From an uncultured Bartonella sp. (GTDB taxonomy: Bacteria; Pseudomonadota; Alphaproteobacteria; Rhizobiales; Rhizobiaceae), in contig NZ_CAMLFE010000002.1 in the NCBI RefSeq assembly GCF_946479275.1, positions 394,758-458,757 on the forward strand: 64,000 bases of DNA. Reading direction: 5' to 3'. Below the pieces are notes generated by a model that ran no database searches, was not told where the DNA came from, and saw only the letters and a program-made list of their open reading frames with translations. A program made the translations under genes and the position numbers. The first letter of the stretch is position 1; each line of letters begins with the position of its first letter. Shown here piece by piece: positions 37,013 to 45,492 of the stretch.

Positions 37013-37027
37013 GTTCTTGTTTTGTTC
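37013..37027 (-). promoter_or_regulatory. LexA box controlling imuA-imuB-dnaE2
   Basis: GTTCTTGTTTTGTTC is an exact GTTC-N7-GTTC repeat, 18-32 nt before the imuA start codon. This is the standard alphaproteobacterial SOS operator, and the imuAB-dnaE2 cassette is a well-known member of the regulon. Confidence 0.88.
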
Positions 37028-37242
37028 TATTATGGAATCGAACATAAATCAGAGTCAAGTGGAAGATTTTGCAAAAGAAACTGCCCGCTTCAATTTTGAA
37101 ATATCCTTTAAAAAGTCCGTTTCAAGATGCCTCATGCAAAGGATTCCTGAAACCGGAAACTTGTAAAATTATGCGCACTTCCTACTTCTATCATTGCTGA
37201 TGAAGCCTGCTTTAAGAACATTTTTCCCGATGGGATTTTAAG

Positions 37243-37632
37243 ATGGATAAAACGACAATCGACAAAATTTTGAAGCCCGAATCAGAAAAGACACAAAAGA
37301 GTCGTGCGGCAAAAGTACGTGCGGCTTTCTGGAAAACAGTTCGCAAAGCGGCTGGCCACATTCCTTTTATGGAAGATGTCGTTGCCAGTTATTATTGCGC
37401 ATTCGACCCCAAAACACCAACACGTGTACGCGGCATTCTTCTTGCAGCACTCGCTTATTTCGTGATGCCGTTCGATCTTATCCCCGATATGTTGGCCGTT
37501 ATCGGCTTCACGGATGATATTGCTGTTTTAACAATTGCAATTTCGGCAGTGCGTGCCCACATCACCGACGCGCATTATCAGGCAGCCCGCAAAGCATTGG
37601 AAAAAACCCCGATTGAAACACCAGAAAAATAG
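37243..37632 (+). CDS. YkvA-like DUF1232 membrane protein
   Basis: A 129-residue protein. The central segment PTRVRGILLAALAYFVMPFDLIPDMLAVIGFTDD is the DUF1232 core, with the characteristic PFDLIPD motif and one or two hydrophobic helices. Function of the family is unknown. It is read divergently from imuA across a gap containing the LexA box. The N-terminal 40 residues are basic. Family call is firm, role is not known. Confidence 0.88.
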   Translation: MDKTTIDKILKPESEKTQKSRAAKVRAAFWKTVRKAAGHIPFMEDVVASYYCAFDPKTPTRVRGILLAALAYFVMPFDLIPDMLAVIGFTDDIAVLTIAISAVRAHITDAHYQAARKALEKTPIETPEK

Positions 37633-37814
37633 TTTTTTTGGGCGAAATTGTAATTTTTGAACAAAACTTCACCTTTTGGTAACCATAAACTAGTCAAAAT
37701 TGCATGTAACAACTGCTGGTATATTGTGAGAATGATATGCTGGTTTTTAAAAAATCGCCGGTTTGAAGCCACATGGCTTTGCCAATCGAAAATAAAAAGT
37801 GAGCTGAGTATACG

Positions 37815-38312
37815 ATGTTTGGAAAAACTTTTGTTGCTGCGTCTGTCATGATTATGGCTGTTGCCGGAATTGCTTCGGCACAAACTCCGACACGCATCAA
37901 CCAATTTGATGCATGGGGCGCCTATTCCTATAAATCCGGAAACAATACAGTATGTTACGTGCTTTCCGCGCCAATCACTGCGGAACCCAAATCGGTCAAC
38001 CATGGCGATAACTATTTCCTCGTCAGCAAACGCGCAGGCAATCCGGTTACTTATGAGCCGCAATTCATGGCAGGCTATGCCCTGAAGGACAAAGTCACTG
38101 TTTCCGTCGACGGCAAGAATTTTGAATTTTTCACCAAGGATTCATCTGCCTGGGCGGCTTCACCGGCAACAGAAAGCCAGCTCGTTGCAGCCATGAAAAA
38201 CGGTTCCAACCTTTCTGTCAAAGCTATTTCCCAGCGTGGAACAAATACAAGTTACACCTATTCCCTGAAGGGAATTACCGCAGCCCTTAACGCTGCACAG
38301 AAATGCAAATAA
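37815..38312 (+). CDS. IalB-family (invasion-associated locus B) secreted protein
   Basis: A 165-residue protein with a clear signal peptide (residues 1-22, cleavage after GIASA). The mature part has WGAYSYKSGNNTVCYVLSAP near residue 34 and ends in LNAAQKCK. The paired cysteines and FLVSKRAG context fit the IalB family, named from Bartonella but widespread in Hyphomicrobiales. The protein should be periplasmic or outer-membrane associated. Several paralogues are common, so this one need not be the invasion factor itself. It stands alone with its own terminator. Confidence 0.85.
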   Translation: MFGKTFVAASVMIMAVAGIASAQTPTRINQFDAWGAYSYKSGNNTVCYVLSAPITAEPKSVNHGDNYFLVSKRAGNPVTYEPQFMAGYALKDKVTVSVDGKNFEFFTKDSSAWAASPATESQLVAAMKNGSNLSVKAISQRGTNTSYTYSLKGITAALNAAQKCK

Positions 38313-38342
38313 CACAAATTTTTTACTTTTCACCAGTTTCCG

Positions 38343-38382
38343 GCACTGCATCATGATATTGTCATGGCGCAGTGCTTGTTTT
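38343..38382 (+). terminator. Rho-independent terminator after the IalB-like gene
   Basis: GCACTGC (38343-38349) pairs with GCAGTGC (38369-38375), and inside it CATGA pairs with TCATG. TTGTTTT follows. It lies about 30 nt after the stop codon. Confidence 0.7.
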
Positions 38383-38463
38383 ATGGCGCATAAGTGTGAT
38401 GACGTTGGCTTGCTTTTATGCTAAATCCGCCAAGACAGAACTTTATTCAGAGCTTTGGAAAGT

Positions 38464-39693
38464 ATGAGCGTATCCTACGATCTTAGACCTATTGGCGCAA
38501 CTTCGCTTTTGCGCCCTGCCAGAATGGATGAAACAAAAGCATCCCTTATTGGCTTGTCTCGCGCTGAAATGGCAAGCGCGTTACAGGAGATAGGTGTACC
38601 GGAACGTCAGACACGCATGCGCGTGAGCCAGCTTTGGCATTGGCTTTATGTACGCGGTGTTTCCAATTTTGATGACATGTTCAATATTTCCAAAGACATG
38701 CGGGAAAAAATGAAAAAGCATTTTTCCATTGCCCGTCCGGAAATTGTCGAAGAACAGATTTCCCGCGACGGCACGCGCAAATGGCTGTTGCGCTTTCCCG
38801 CCCGCGGTGCCGGAAAACCCGTTGAAGTTGAAATGGTCTATATCCCCGAAGAGGGGCGCGGCACTTTGTGCATGTCCTCGCAAGTGGGATGCACGCTCAC
38901 ATGTTCATTCTGTCATACGGGCACCCAAAAACTGGTTCGTAACCTCACAGCTGAAGAAATTCTTGGCCAATTGCTGATAGCTCGCGACCGGCTCGGCGAT
39001 TTTCCTGATAAAGACACACCGGACGGTGCCATTGTACCAGCAGAGGGACGCAAAATTACCAACATTGTCATGATGGGAATGGGCGAACCGCTTTATAATT
39101 TCGAAGCCGTCAAGCAGGCGCTGCTTATTGCTTCGGATGGTGAAGGACTTTCGCTTTCCAAACGTCGTATCACATTGTCGACATCCGGCGTTGTGCCGGG
39201 AATTTTCAAAACCGGTGAAGAAATCGGCGTGATGCTTGCTATTTCGCTTCACGCTGTTCGCGACGAATTGCGCGATATACTGGTTCCTATCAATAAAAAA
39301 TATCCGTTGGCCGAATTGCTTGATGCCTGCCGTGCTTATCCGGGACTATCAAACGCAAAACGCATAACCTTTGAATATGTCATGCTCAAGGATGTGAATG
39401 ACAGCCTTGATGATGCCAGAGGTTTGATCAAACTTCTGAAAGGCATACCTGCAAAAATCAACCTTATTCCTTTCAACCCTTGGCCGGGAAGCAATTACCA
39501 ATGCTCCGATTGGGAACAAATCGAGCGGTTTGCCGATTTAATCAATCAGGCCGGTTATGCTTCGCCGATAAGGACACCGCGCGGACGCGATATTCTTGCC
39601 GCTTGCGGGCAACTTAAATCACAATCGGAACGTTTAAGAAAATCGGAACGGTTAAAACTTGAAGCCATGATGATTGCCGGACATGGCGACTGA
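38464..39693 (+). CDS. rlmN: Dual-specificity RNA methyltransferase RlmN
   Basis: A 409-residue radical-SAM enzyme that methylates C2 of A2503 in 23S rRNA and A37 in some tRNAs. The iron-sulfur motif CTLTCSFC supplies cysteines at about residues 143, 147 and 150. GMGEPLYNF and [12 protein letters not shown] are conserved SAM-binding segments. The second catalytic cysteine lies in ILAACGQL near the C-terminus. The start at 38464 is preferred because GGAAAGT precedes the ATG; a TTG 9 nt earlier overlaps that site. A membrane protein follows 26 nt downstream. Confidence 0.96.
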   Translation: MSVSYDLRPIGATSLLRPARMDETKASLIGLSRAEMASALQEIGVPERQTRMRVSQLWHWLYVRGVSNFDDMFNISKDMREKMKKHFSIARPEIVEEQISRDGTRKWLLRFPARGAGKPVEVEMVYIPEEGRGTLCMSSQVGCTLTCSFCHTGTQKLVRNLTAEEILGQLLIARDRLGDFPDKDTPDGAIVPAEGRKITNIVMMGMGEPLYNFEAVKQALLIASDGEGLSLSKRRITLSTSGVVPGIFKTGEEIGVMLAISLHAVRDELRDILVPINKKYPLAELLDACRAYPGLSNAKRITFEYVMLKDVNDSLDDARGLIKLLKGIPAKINLIPFNPWPGSNYQCSDWEQIERFADLINQAGYASPIRTPRGRDILAACGQLKSQSERLRKSERLKLEAMMIAGHGD

Positions 39694-39719
39694 AAATGGT
39701 GGCTCGAATAGGAAGTAAC

Positions 39720-40151
39720 ATGAGAAGTATTACAGCATTTCACATTACATGGATTTTAGTCGGCTGTATCTTTGCCGAAGCTGCATTCATGATTGTACAA
39801 ATCGGTTTGACGGTTCTTTTACTCGAGCATGATATAACATTGCACGATCTGTTATCGCCAAACAATCCTCTCTACGCTGTTCCGCCCCATTTCCTGATTG
39901 TGGGTGTTGTCTTCATTTTGGCAATTATCTATGGTGAACACCGCCATTTCTACAAAATGCACTATTATTTATTGTCAGCCGTCGTAGCCGCTATTCTTTA
40001 TTTCATCTCTCTATGGCTAAGCGGAATGGCTCTTTCATTTGGTGAAACTGTCATCAATCTTGTAGCTTCTCTGGTTTCCGGCGGTGTTTACTGGTGTATT
40101 ACACCGCGTCGCTATAATCGCCGCTCATTGGCAAGCCTCAAAAATAACTAG
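39720..40151 (+). CDS. Hypothetical multi-pass membrane protein
   Basis: A 143-residue protein with about four hydrophobic helices: ITWILVGCIFAEAAFMIV, FLIVGVVFILAIIYG, YYLLSAVVAAILYFISL and a last one around INLVASLVSGGVYW. The tail is basic (PRRYNRRS), suggesting a cytoplasmic C-terminus. The start at 39720 has AGGAAG 5 nt upstream and is better than an earlier ATG at 39696. It follows rlmN closely and probably shares its transcript, ending at a strong terminator. I do not recognise the family. Confidence 0.75.
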   Translation: MRSITAFHITWILVGCIFAEAAFMIVQIGLTVLLLEHDITLHDLLSPNNPLYAVPPHFLIVGVVFILAIIYGEHRHFYKMHYYLLSAVVAAILYFISLWLSGMALSFGETVINLVASLVSGGVYWCITPRRYNRRSLASLKNN

Positions 40152-40172
40152 GCTTCGCGACTATACAATGAG

Positions 40173-40206
40173 ACCGGGCTTGCAAAACATGCAAACCCGG
40201 TTTTTC
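40173..40206 (+). terminator. Rho-independent terminator after rlmN and the membrane protein
   Basis: ACCGGGCTTGCA (40173-40184) and TGCAAACCCGGT (40190-40201) pair with one mismatch around AAACA, followed by five T. It lies 20 nt after the stop codon. Confidence 0.9.
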
Positions 40207-40344
40207 TTGCCTGAATTTTACACTTTTATTCGCCGGAATTTTTTATATTTTAGATTAGCAAATTTATCTTTTTGAAGCGCACCCGGCATACTTTTCCAAG
40301 CTTGAACTATTTTAAGCCTAAAGATCACTCGACATGATGCTTTG

Positions 40345-40503
40345 TTACTCACTGATGTTCCAGTCTACAAAGCTGATAAAAGCTATTTCCCATTCTTTGA
40401 AGTATATCTGATCGTGATACCATTTCAGAATGCCGTTTTCTGTCGCCTCTTTTGGTCCCGTAATTGGAGTTAACCGAAAATCCCAAGACTAGCCGAAGGT
40501 CAT
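40345..40503 (-). pseudogene. Tryptophan-rich small reading frame broken by an in-frame amber codon
   Basis: From an ATG at 40503 the minus strand reads MTFG, then TAG, then 47 more codons beginning SWDFRLTPITGPK and including ILKWYHDQIYF and EWEIAFISFVDWNISE before TAA. The post-stop segment is rich in Trp, Tyr and Phe, has balanced charges and looks like real protein, unlike the neighbouring spacer. No ATG, GTG or TTG lies between the TAG and the body. It starts 27 nt after the stop of the upstream membrane gene on the same strand, with AGAGG in between. It may be a decayed small gene or a readthrough product. Family not recognised. Confidence 0.5.
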
Positions 40504-40530
40504 AAAATTGGCAGAACCTCTGAAACCAGT

Positions 40531-41031
40531 TCAGGAAAATTTATATCCGCGAGCCAATAGGCGTTGATGGCGTTCTGTCAGACGTTCTTTCATCTTTCCG
40601 TCTCTTACCATCTGGCGCAGTTTTTCAATGCGTTTACGACGTAATTTTGGTGAACCACGACGCACCATTGGCCAAAGAATCCAAGGCAAAGCAAAGATAT
40701 GGAACATCGCAAAAACAATAATCGTTGCAACTTTCGAGGCCATAAGATAGTGCCCGCGCGCGCGCAAAATATAATAGGGAATGCTGGCACAGATGCCCAC
40801 AAGAACTGCCCACAGGATTGGTATAATAATGGCCAAAAGAAATACGCCGAATTTCCCGAGATTAATAAAAAATGTCAGGTTCCAAGCATGAATAATCCAG
40901 TTTGATATCCCGAGCAGACCGACCAGTAATGCGCCATAGATGAAAAAAACAAACATAATAAGGAAAGTAAGCGGTGCAACTATGCCCGGCTCGCGAAACC
41001 GATCATCATTCTGATGGGCCAAAGAGGTCAT
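40531..41031 (-). CDS. Hypothetical membrane protein
   Basis: A 166-residue protein with three or four hydrophobic helices: VAPLTFLIMFVFFIYGALLV, FGVFLLAIIIPILWAVLVGI and VATIIVFAMFHIFALPWILW. A highly basic tail follows (KLRRKRIEKLRQMVRDGKMK). This pattern suggests an inner-membrane protein with a cytoplasmic C-terminal helix. The start at 41031 is chosen for AGGA 8 nt upstream. It stands downstream of ptsN, separated by a terminator. I do not recognise the family. Confidence 0.72.
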   Translation of the reverse strand: MTSLAHQNDDRFREPGIVAPLTFLIMFVFFIYGALLVGLLGISNWIIHAWNLTFFINLGKFGVFLLAIIIPILWAVLVGICASIPYYILRARGHYLMASKVATIIVFAMFHIFALPWILWPMVRRGSPKLRRKRIEKLRQMVRDGKMKERLTERHQRLLARGYKFS

Positions 41032-41140
41032 TATTTTGTCCTGCCATTGAAATTTACCGGACACATCAACTTAAATCCGGCCATAAAAGCCTATCAGTGG
41101 TCTCGTTGCCGGTCAACTCTTGATAGTTGAGCCACCTCAC

Positions 41141-41181
41141 CAAAAAAATAAATGCCCGCAATCGTCATTGATTCCGAGCAT
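41141..41181 (-). terminator. Rho-independent terminator after ptsN
   Basis: On the minus strand ATGCTCGGAATC pairs with GATTGCGGGCAT (one mismatch, one G-T) and is followed by TTATTTTTTTG. It lies about 30 nt after the ptsN stop and closes the rpoN-hpf-ptsN group. Confidence 0.8.
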
Positions 41182-41210
41182 ATACAATATCTCAAGCAAT
41201 CAACAAAATC

Positions 41211-41678
41211 TCAAGCAGCGTTCGAGGCAGCCGGATGTTGCGTGAGAAAAGTATGAATGGCCGCCGCATCATGGGTGTTGCGCAATTTTTGCACCATATC
41301 ATTGTCGCGCAAAACGCGGGCAATTCGCGATAGAGCCTTTAAATGGTCGGCACCGGCACTTTCAGGTGCAAGAAGCAGAAAAACCAGATCGACCGGTTCA
41401 TCATCAAGTGCTTCAAAATCGACCGGTGTTTCAAGACGGGCAAAAACGCCGATAATATGATCAACATTAGCGAGTTTGCCGTGAGGAATAGCAATACCGT
41501 TTCCTACACCGGTAGAACCAAGTTTTTCTCGCTGGAGAATCGTATCCAGCACTGTGCGCTCGTCAAGACCGGTCAAAGACGCGACTTTTTCCGCCATGAT
41601 TTGCAAAACCTGTTTTTTCGAGTTTGCTTTGAGGGCGGGAATAACTGCGTCCGGTGCTATCAAATCACTGAGATCCAT
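41211..41678 (-). CDS. ptsN: PTS IIA-like nitrogen-regulatory protein PtsN
   Basis: A 155-residue EIIA-Ntr protein. The phosphorylated histidine is His-66 in GNGIAIPHGKL, with the full family context LGSTGVGNG before it. PtsN receives phosphate from the nitrogen PTS (PtsP/NPr) and regulates potassium transport and other targets instead of moving sugar. It lies downstream of hpf and rpoN, the usual arrangement in proteobacteria, and ends at a strong terminator. Confidence 0.95.
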   Translation of the reverse strand: MDLSDLIAPDAVIPALKANSKKQVLQIMAEKVASLTGLDERTVLDTILQREKLGSTGVGNGIAIPHGKLANVDHIIGVFARLETPVDFEALDDEPVDLVFLLLAPESAGADHLKALSRIARVLRDNDMVQKLRNTHDAAAIHTFLTQHPAASNAA

Positions 41679-41737
41679 GTGGTTTCCTTTTTTCCATCCC
41701 CAATTCTTTACCGAGCCAAAAGTCAGACACGGAGCAT

Positions 41738-41762
41738 TAAAGGGCGTGGAGCATTCCCTTTA
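41738..41762. repeat. Inverted repeat between hpf and ptsN
   Basis: TAAAGGG (41738-41744) and CCCTTTA (41756-41762) form a perfect 7-bp inverted repeat. GGAGCATT occurs just before and inside it. There is no T tract, so it is more likely an mRNA processing or stability element than a terminator. Confidence 0.4.
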
Positions 41763-41804
41763 GCATCAAACTTTAGGAAAGTCGAAGAAAAGGGGATTCC
41801 TGAT

Positions 41805-42389
41805 TCAAGCTTTATTGGTAATGGATGACGGGTCAATCCAACCGATATTTCCATCAGCCCGCCGGTAAACAATGTTGATTTTTCCATCGGCTGCATTGCG
41901 GAACACCAGAACAGGGTTATCCATCAAATCAAGTTCTACAACTGCATTGGCGACAGACATATCGCGCAAGGCCATCGAAGTTTCGGCAACAATCGTCGGT
42001 GCATAGTCTTCCGGCAAGCCTTCATCTTCATCGGGCACAGGTTCCATAATATGATAGGCATATTCGGCAAAAGTCACATTGTCATTTTGCTTGTTGCTGC
42101 GTGATTTCAAACGCCGTTTATAACGACGTAGGCGCGTTTCCAACCGTTCTGCTGCGGCATCAAAAGCACCTTGCGGATCCTGTGCCTGACCGGTTGTCTG
42201 CAAGACGGCACCGGAACTTAAATGCAATACGCATTCCGCCGAAAAACGCGAACCGGATTTGACAACGGTAACATGTCCGGTCACACCACCGGCGAAATAT
42301 TTTGAAATTGCATCGTTGATCCGGTCCTCAATCCGCGTACGGAAAGCGTCACCGATATCCATGTGCTTTCCCGAAATGCGCAAGCTCAT
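41805..42389 (-). CDS. hpf: Ribosome hibernation-promoting factor, long form
   Basis: A 194-residue protein. The N-terminal domain (SLRISGKHMDIGDAFRTRIEDRI) is the ribosome-binding fold. A basic linker (RLRRYKRRLKSRSNKQ) leads to a C-terminal dimerisation domain with MSVANAVVELDLMDNPVLVFRNA. The long form promotes 100S ribosome dimers in stationary phase. It sits directly downstream of rpoN, as in many proteobacteria. Length and domain order are normal. Confidence 0.94.
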   Translation of the reverse strand: MSLRISGKHMDIGDAFRTRIEDRINDAISKYFAGGVTGHVTVVKSGSRFSAECVLHLSSGAVLQTTGQAQDPQGAFDAAAERLETRLRRYKRRLKSRSNKQNDNVTFAEYAYHIMEPVPDEDEGLPEDYAPTIVAETSMALRDMSVANAVVELDLMDNPVLVFRNAADGKINIVYRRADGNIGWIDPSSITNKA

Positions 42390-42543
42390 TATAAACCTCG
42401 TTCATAATTCGTGATTTTTACAGTTTAACGACATCTTCAAGAGGAAGCAACTCAAAGCACGCCCTTTTCTCGAAATGACCGAAAAACCACATTTTCAAGG
42501 CCGGCTTCTATTCATTTATCAACAATAAGTCAATTGACCTAAA

Positions 42544-44103
42544 TCAATCTATAGTTGCTGCAAGTTTTGCTTTCTTTTCTCTGCGCCGTGTCACTGATGA
42601 AGGGATGTTCATTACTTCTCTATATTTGGCCACTGTACGACGTGCGATATCTATATTTTCTTTTTTGAGCAATTGAACAAGTGTATCATCAGAAAGAATG
42701 TGATCTGCATTCTCGCCATCAACCAAGTCGCGAATACGTTGCCGGACTGCATCTGCCGCATATTGCTCGCCACCATTTGTTGATTGCAATGCCGCTGAAA
42801 AGAAACTGCGCATTTCGAAAATGCCGCGAGGCGACGCGATATATTTATTTGCAGTTACGCGACTTATAGTTGATTCATGCATGTGAACCGCTTCGGCAAC
42901 CATCGCGAGTGTAAGAGGTTTAAGAGCTGCAATGCCACGACGCAAAAATTCTTGCTGGTGGCGAACAATTTCTGCACTCACTGTAATAAGTGTGCGTTCA
43001 CGCTGATCAAGCGCCTTGATTAGCCAATTTGCATTTTGAACACAAACGCTAATAAAACTGCGATCAATATCGCTTTTACCGATTTTGATTGCATAATCCC
43101 GATCAATCACGAGCTTCGGCATTAAAGCGCGGTTAAGCTCTACAACAAATTCGCCATTCTGATTCACAGAAACAATCACATCGGGCACAACCGGAACCGC
43201 CATTGATGTGCTATAGGCCGTTCCCGGTTTGGGATCGAGACTGCGAATTTCTTTCAAAATATCTACGATTTCACTTTCATCAAGACCGGAAAGCCTTGAA
43301 AGCATCGTAAAATCACGTTTTGCCAAAAGCGGAAGATTTTCAAGCACAATGCTGATTGCAGGATCAAGCCGGTTTTTCCGTTCAAGCTGCAATGAAAGGC
43401 ATTCACAAAGCGAGGTCGCAAATATTCCCGGCGGGTCAAATTGTTGAAGACGTTTCAAAACGTTCAAAACCAGTGCTTCAGGCACTGAAAACTCTTCTGC
43501 CACTTTTTGGATAGAACCGGTAAAATATCCCGATTCATCAAGATCATAAGCGAGATAGCAGGCAATATCGTGTTCATTTTTATGTTTGAAAGCAAAGGCA
43601 ATCTGCTCGCTAACGAAATCCTGTAGATTTGTTTTATCCGCAATGGTTTCAACAAAGTTGAAATCTTCAATTGCCAAAGCTTTCGCAGCCGGTTTGTCCC
43701 AATTGTCCATGCCTAAAAAGTCGGATGAATAGTCTCCTCCCGAACTTCTATCGGTCGTCCGGTCATGCAAAGAAACAGCCTCGTCGGCGCCATCAAACAT
43801 GTTGGAAAGTATTTCGGGATCAAATGTTTCAAATGTATCCTGATCGTTGACAGCTTTTTCTTCCGGAATTTGTTCAATCGAATTGAATTTTCCAGTCTCT
43901 TGTCCACTTTCGACATAGACGGCTTCGCTGTCATCACCATCTGCGCTCAAGCGTTCAAGTAACGGATTTTTTTCCAGAGCCTCTTCAATAAATTGCTCGA
44001 GTTCACCTGCAGTCATCTGGAGAAGTTTAATTGATTGCATCAGCTGCGGCGTCATAACCAGAGATTGTGATTGACGTAGCTTGAATGACGGTGAAAGCGC
44101 CAT
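42544..44103 (-). CDS. rpoN: RNA polymerase sigma-54 factor
   Basis: A 519-residue sigma-54. The glutamine-rich region I (LRQSQSLVMTPQLMQSIKLLQ) binds activators, and a long acidic region II follows. The core-binding domain and the helix-turn-helix are present (MHESTISRVTANKYIASPRG). The RpoN box reads ARRTVAKYRE near residue 495 and recognises the -24 element. The start at 44103 is chosen for GGGGAGGAAG upstream; an earlier ATG at 44145 has no such site. It directs nitrogen, motility or envelope genes through enhancer-binding activators. It lies between lptB and hpf. Confidence 0.95.
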   Translation of the reverse strand: MALSPSFKLRQSQSLVMTPQLMQSIKLLQMTAGELEQFIEEALEKNPLLERLSADGDDSEAVYVESGQETGKFNSIEQIPEEKAVNDQDTFETFDPEILSNMFDGADEAVSLHDRTTDRSSGGDYSSDFLGMDNWDKPAAKALAIEDFNFVETIADKTNLQDFVSEQIAFAFKHKNEHDIACYLAYDLDESGYFTGSIQKVAEEFSVPEALVLNVLKRLQQFDPPGIFATSLCECLSLQLERKNRLDPAISIVLENLPLLAKRDFTMLSRLSGLDESEIVDILKEIRSLDPKPGTAYSTSMAVPVVPDVIVSVNQNGEFVVELNRALMPKLVIDRDYAIKIGKSDIDRSFISVCVQNANWLIKALDQRERTLITVSAEIVRHQQEFLRRGIAALKPLTLAMVAEAVHMHESTISRVTANKYIASPRGIFEMRSFFSAALQSTNGGEQYAADAVRQRIRDLVDGENADHILSDDTLVQLLKKENIDIARRTVAKYREVMNIPSSVTRRREKKAKLAATID

Positions 44104-44681
44104 AACCTTACTTCCTCCCCGACGGACCCCTCGCGAAACGGCCAATGAACATCACACACAACCATTCGAAGTTTGAAACTTCAACGTGACATTTTAAAAA
44201 AATCTATTTCCTAACGAAACTGGTATGATCCTTGCTTGTCAATAAAAAAATGATAAAAAGTCGAAAGCTTCCATCCTTGCTATCAATTTCAACAATTTTT
44301 GCATCTTATCGGTTGTCAAATTTATTTGTCGCCTGCAATAAATGTCGCGACATTATCCCGTTTAAACAAGTTTTTAGTTAAAAGCTACTTGATACATGGA
44401 TTGTAAAGAAAACGCTTGAATATGGTCAAGCACCCCTTCAATCTGTGACTACAAGGTTCGGGCCCTTGCTCAAACAAGTAAAGAAAGTACCGCTATTCGA
44501 CGCTTCCGACATCAAAAATAACTTATCAAAGCTCCATTCATTTTGAAAAACGTTGAAGAGCCCCTTTCACAGAGGCTGCCAATTCGACGTTGTTTAGAAA
44601 ATACAAAAAATCAAGCGAAAGAAGACGCCTGGATATGTCCATCACCAGCGTCTCGCCTATTTCACATCAATGTTGAAAATA
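44104..44681. other. Gap between lptB and rpoN with palindromes
   Basis: No credible gene. It has GAAGTTT-G-AAACTTC (44168-44182) about 65 nt before the rpoN start codon, and the perfect 14-bp palindrome AATGTCGCGACATT at 44341-44354. A sigma-54-like GG-N10-GC element (44222-44235) points away from rpoN into the gap. A plus-strand frame entering lptB shows no protein character. I saw no terminator after lptB, so rpoN could also be read from the lpt genes. Confidence 0.45.
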
Positions 44682-45485
44682 TCAGAGAGAAAACTGGTCG
44701 CCGAGATAAAGTCTGCGTACATCCGCATTGGTGACAATATCGTCCGGTTGGCCATGGGTTAAAACCTGACCATCGTGGATGATATAAGCACGATCAACAA
44801 GCCCCAATGTTTCACGCACATTGTGGTCAGTCACAAGAACACCAATGCCTCGGCTTTTAAGGTGCCGCACCAATTGTTGGATGTCGGCAATCGCAATCGG
44901 GTCAATGCCAGCAAAAGGTTCATCAAGCAGCATGAAGTTCGGGCGAGACGCAAGTGCACGGGCAATTTCGAGACGCCGTCTTTCACCACCGGAAAGAGCC
45001 AATGACGGGCTCTTGCGCAAATGAGCAATCTTGAATTCATCAAGAAGCGCATCAAGTTCTTCGGCGCGCTTTTTGCGGTCTTTTTCGACCACTTCCAAAA
45101 CCGCCTTGATATTGTCTTCCACCGAAAGCCCACGGAAAATAGATGCTTCCTGAGGCAAATAACCAATACCCAAACGCGAACGCCTGTACATTGGCATATC
45201 GGTCACATCGAAACCGTCGATTTCGATGCTGCCGCCATCAACTTCAACAAGCCCTGTGACCATGTAGAAGCATGTTGTCTTACCCGCTCCATTGGGGCCA
45301 AGAATGCCGACGATTTCTCCGGCGCGCACGCCAAAAGAAACACCTTTGACAACTTTGCGCCCCCGATAGGTTTTCGTCAGATCGCGAGCAACAAGCGTCC
45401 CTTTGAGGCGTTCTTTGAGGCTTTTACCCGAACCATCTTCATAGGCTATTTCTTCAAAAGCCATTTGCGACTCACTTTGTGACAT
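44682..45485 (-). CDS. lptB: LPS export ABC transporter ATP-binding protein LptB
   Basis: A 267-residue ATPase. Walker A GPNGAGKT is at residues 63-70, the signature LSGGERRRLEIARAL near 160, and the Walker B block MLLDEPFAGIDP follows. The family-typical FRGLSVEDNIKAVLE lies between them. LptB powers extraction of LPS from the inner membrane by LptFG and its passage over LptC and LptA. The N-terminal 30 residues are an alphaproteobacterial extension. It starts 7 nt after the lptA stop. Confidence 0.96.
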   Translation of the reverse strand: MSQSESQMAFEEIAYEDGSGKSLKERLKGTLVARDLTKTYRGRKVVKGVSFGVRAGEIVGILGPNGAGKTTCFYMVTGLVEVDGGSIEIDGFDVTDMPMYRRSRLGIGYLPQEASIFRGLSVEDNIKAVLEVVEKDRKKRAEELDALLDEFKIAHLRKSPSLALSGGERRRLEIARALASRPNFMLLDEPFAGIDPIAIADIQQLVRHLKSRGIGVLVTDHNVRETLGLVDRAYIIHDGQVLTHGQPDDIVTNADVRRLYLGDQFSL

Positions 45486-45492
45486 AAAACGC

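Noticed and set aside
44456..44480. tRNA T-arm-like GGTTCG segment
   Set aside because: No matching acceptor, anticodon or D arms could be folded around it.
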